A stretch of 64,000 nucleotides of DNA. Origin: a virus. Location: IMG/VR virus record IMGVR_UViG_3300018933_000001, positions 1 through 64,000 of that record, one strand, 5' to 3'. Shown here piece after piece: positions 63,916-64,000 of this stretch (positions are counted from its first letter, which is position 1; each line of letters starts with the position of its first letter). The notes beneath the pieces were generated by a model. That model worked only from the letters and a program-made list of their open reading frames with translations. It was not told where the DNA came from and did no database searches. The position numbers were made by a program, and so were the translations under genes.

Positions 63916-64000
63916 AGAGTTAAAAGAAAAACTAATAAATGTTCTTAGAGAAACAGTCCAAGAGCTATCTCAGCATAAAGATATTTACTCTACTGCTTTC
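63890..64000 (+). CDS. Hypothetical protein, C-terminus outside window
   Basis: The frame starts at ATG 63890 inside the preceding gene and runs off the right edge. The 37 visible residues (MKDLLPLSEELKEKLINVLR, ETVQELSQHKDIYS) form an acidic-basic amphipathic helix. No family can be judged from this fragment. Confidence 0.5.
   Translation, partial: MKDLLPLSEELKEKLINVLRETVQELSQHKDIYSTAF

Noticed and set aside
1-64000. CRISPR array
   Set aside because: I saw no regularly spaced direct repeats of 23-40 bases.

Overview
The window is a contiguous piece of a large, AT-rich (roughly one third G+C) tailed double-stranded DNA phage genome (Caudoviricetes). The head-and-packaging genes show this: a large terminase with Walker motifs and a nuclease domain, an HK97-like major capsid protein, a scaffold-like acidic protein, a prohead-protease-like protein and a MuF minor head protein. 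Tail and DNA polymerase genes must lie outside the window, and I saw no portal gene. The host is not certain. A GC-rich palindrome with a TTCGCTACGC core at 40835-40859, an antirepressor-like family and very rare GATC sites hint at a cyanobacterial host, but this is inference.

Layout. (1) 1-12846: leftward head operon, in transcription order terL, MuF, an alpha/beta hydrolase, protease, two small basic proteins, scaffold, decoration-like protein, capsid and a helix-hairpin-helix protein. Two small rightward DNA-binding genes are embedded antisense in it: an Xre regulator (6323) and a HU/IHF-like protein (10871) with a good sigma70-type promoter. (2) 12893-19718: rightward accessory operon of tightly overlapping small genes, containing three tandem paralogue families, a metallophosphoesterase, a MazG-like protein and a displaced terminase fragment. 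(3) 19849-21817: a small leftward gene and an SF2 helicase. (4) 22000-28932: rightward accessory operon with six members of an uncharacterised family ending in YDQ(Y/F/L), a SLOG-like Rossmann protein and a stand-alone homing-endonuclease DNA-binding protein. (5) 29029-30505: leftward pair with a probable small terminase subunit. (6) 30506-31751: 1.25 kb of non-coding DNA between divergent units, a candidate origin or packaging region with one compact candidate RNA. (7) 31752-64000: long rightward operon. Its first 3 kb carries a striking series of miniature tRNA-like folds (acceptor-like stem stacked on a T-arm-like hairpin, with no anticodon arm) between genes. It continues through 1127-aa and 298-aa proteins and many small genes. 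A nucleotide/nucleic-acid section follows (dNMP kinase, GIY-YIG endonuclease, RNA ligase, RuvC-like nuclease), then an accessory block with a DarG-like macro domain, a WLExK family partly fused to a DUF262-like domain, and a SUKH protein.

How the parts fit. The leftward units make and package the head. Several head proteins share a Gly/Ala-rich membrane-type segment with a basic tail, and some an N-terminal F(A/P)G motif, which suggests a common targeting or processing route. The rightward units look like early/middle host-takeover and counter-defence genes, with expansion by tandem duplication as the dominant theme. Transcription seems to use sigma70-like promoters, often an extended -10 (TGTGyTATAAT), and small intercistronic RNA folds may process or tune the long messages. 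Several genes are visibly broken: terminase fragment, DUF262 frameshift, zinc-ribbon gene with an in-frame stop, and a frameshifted 50-aa gene.
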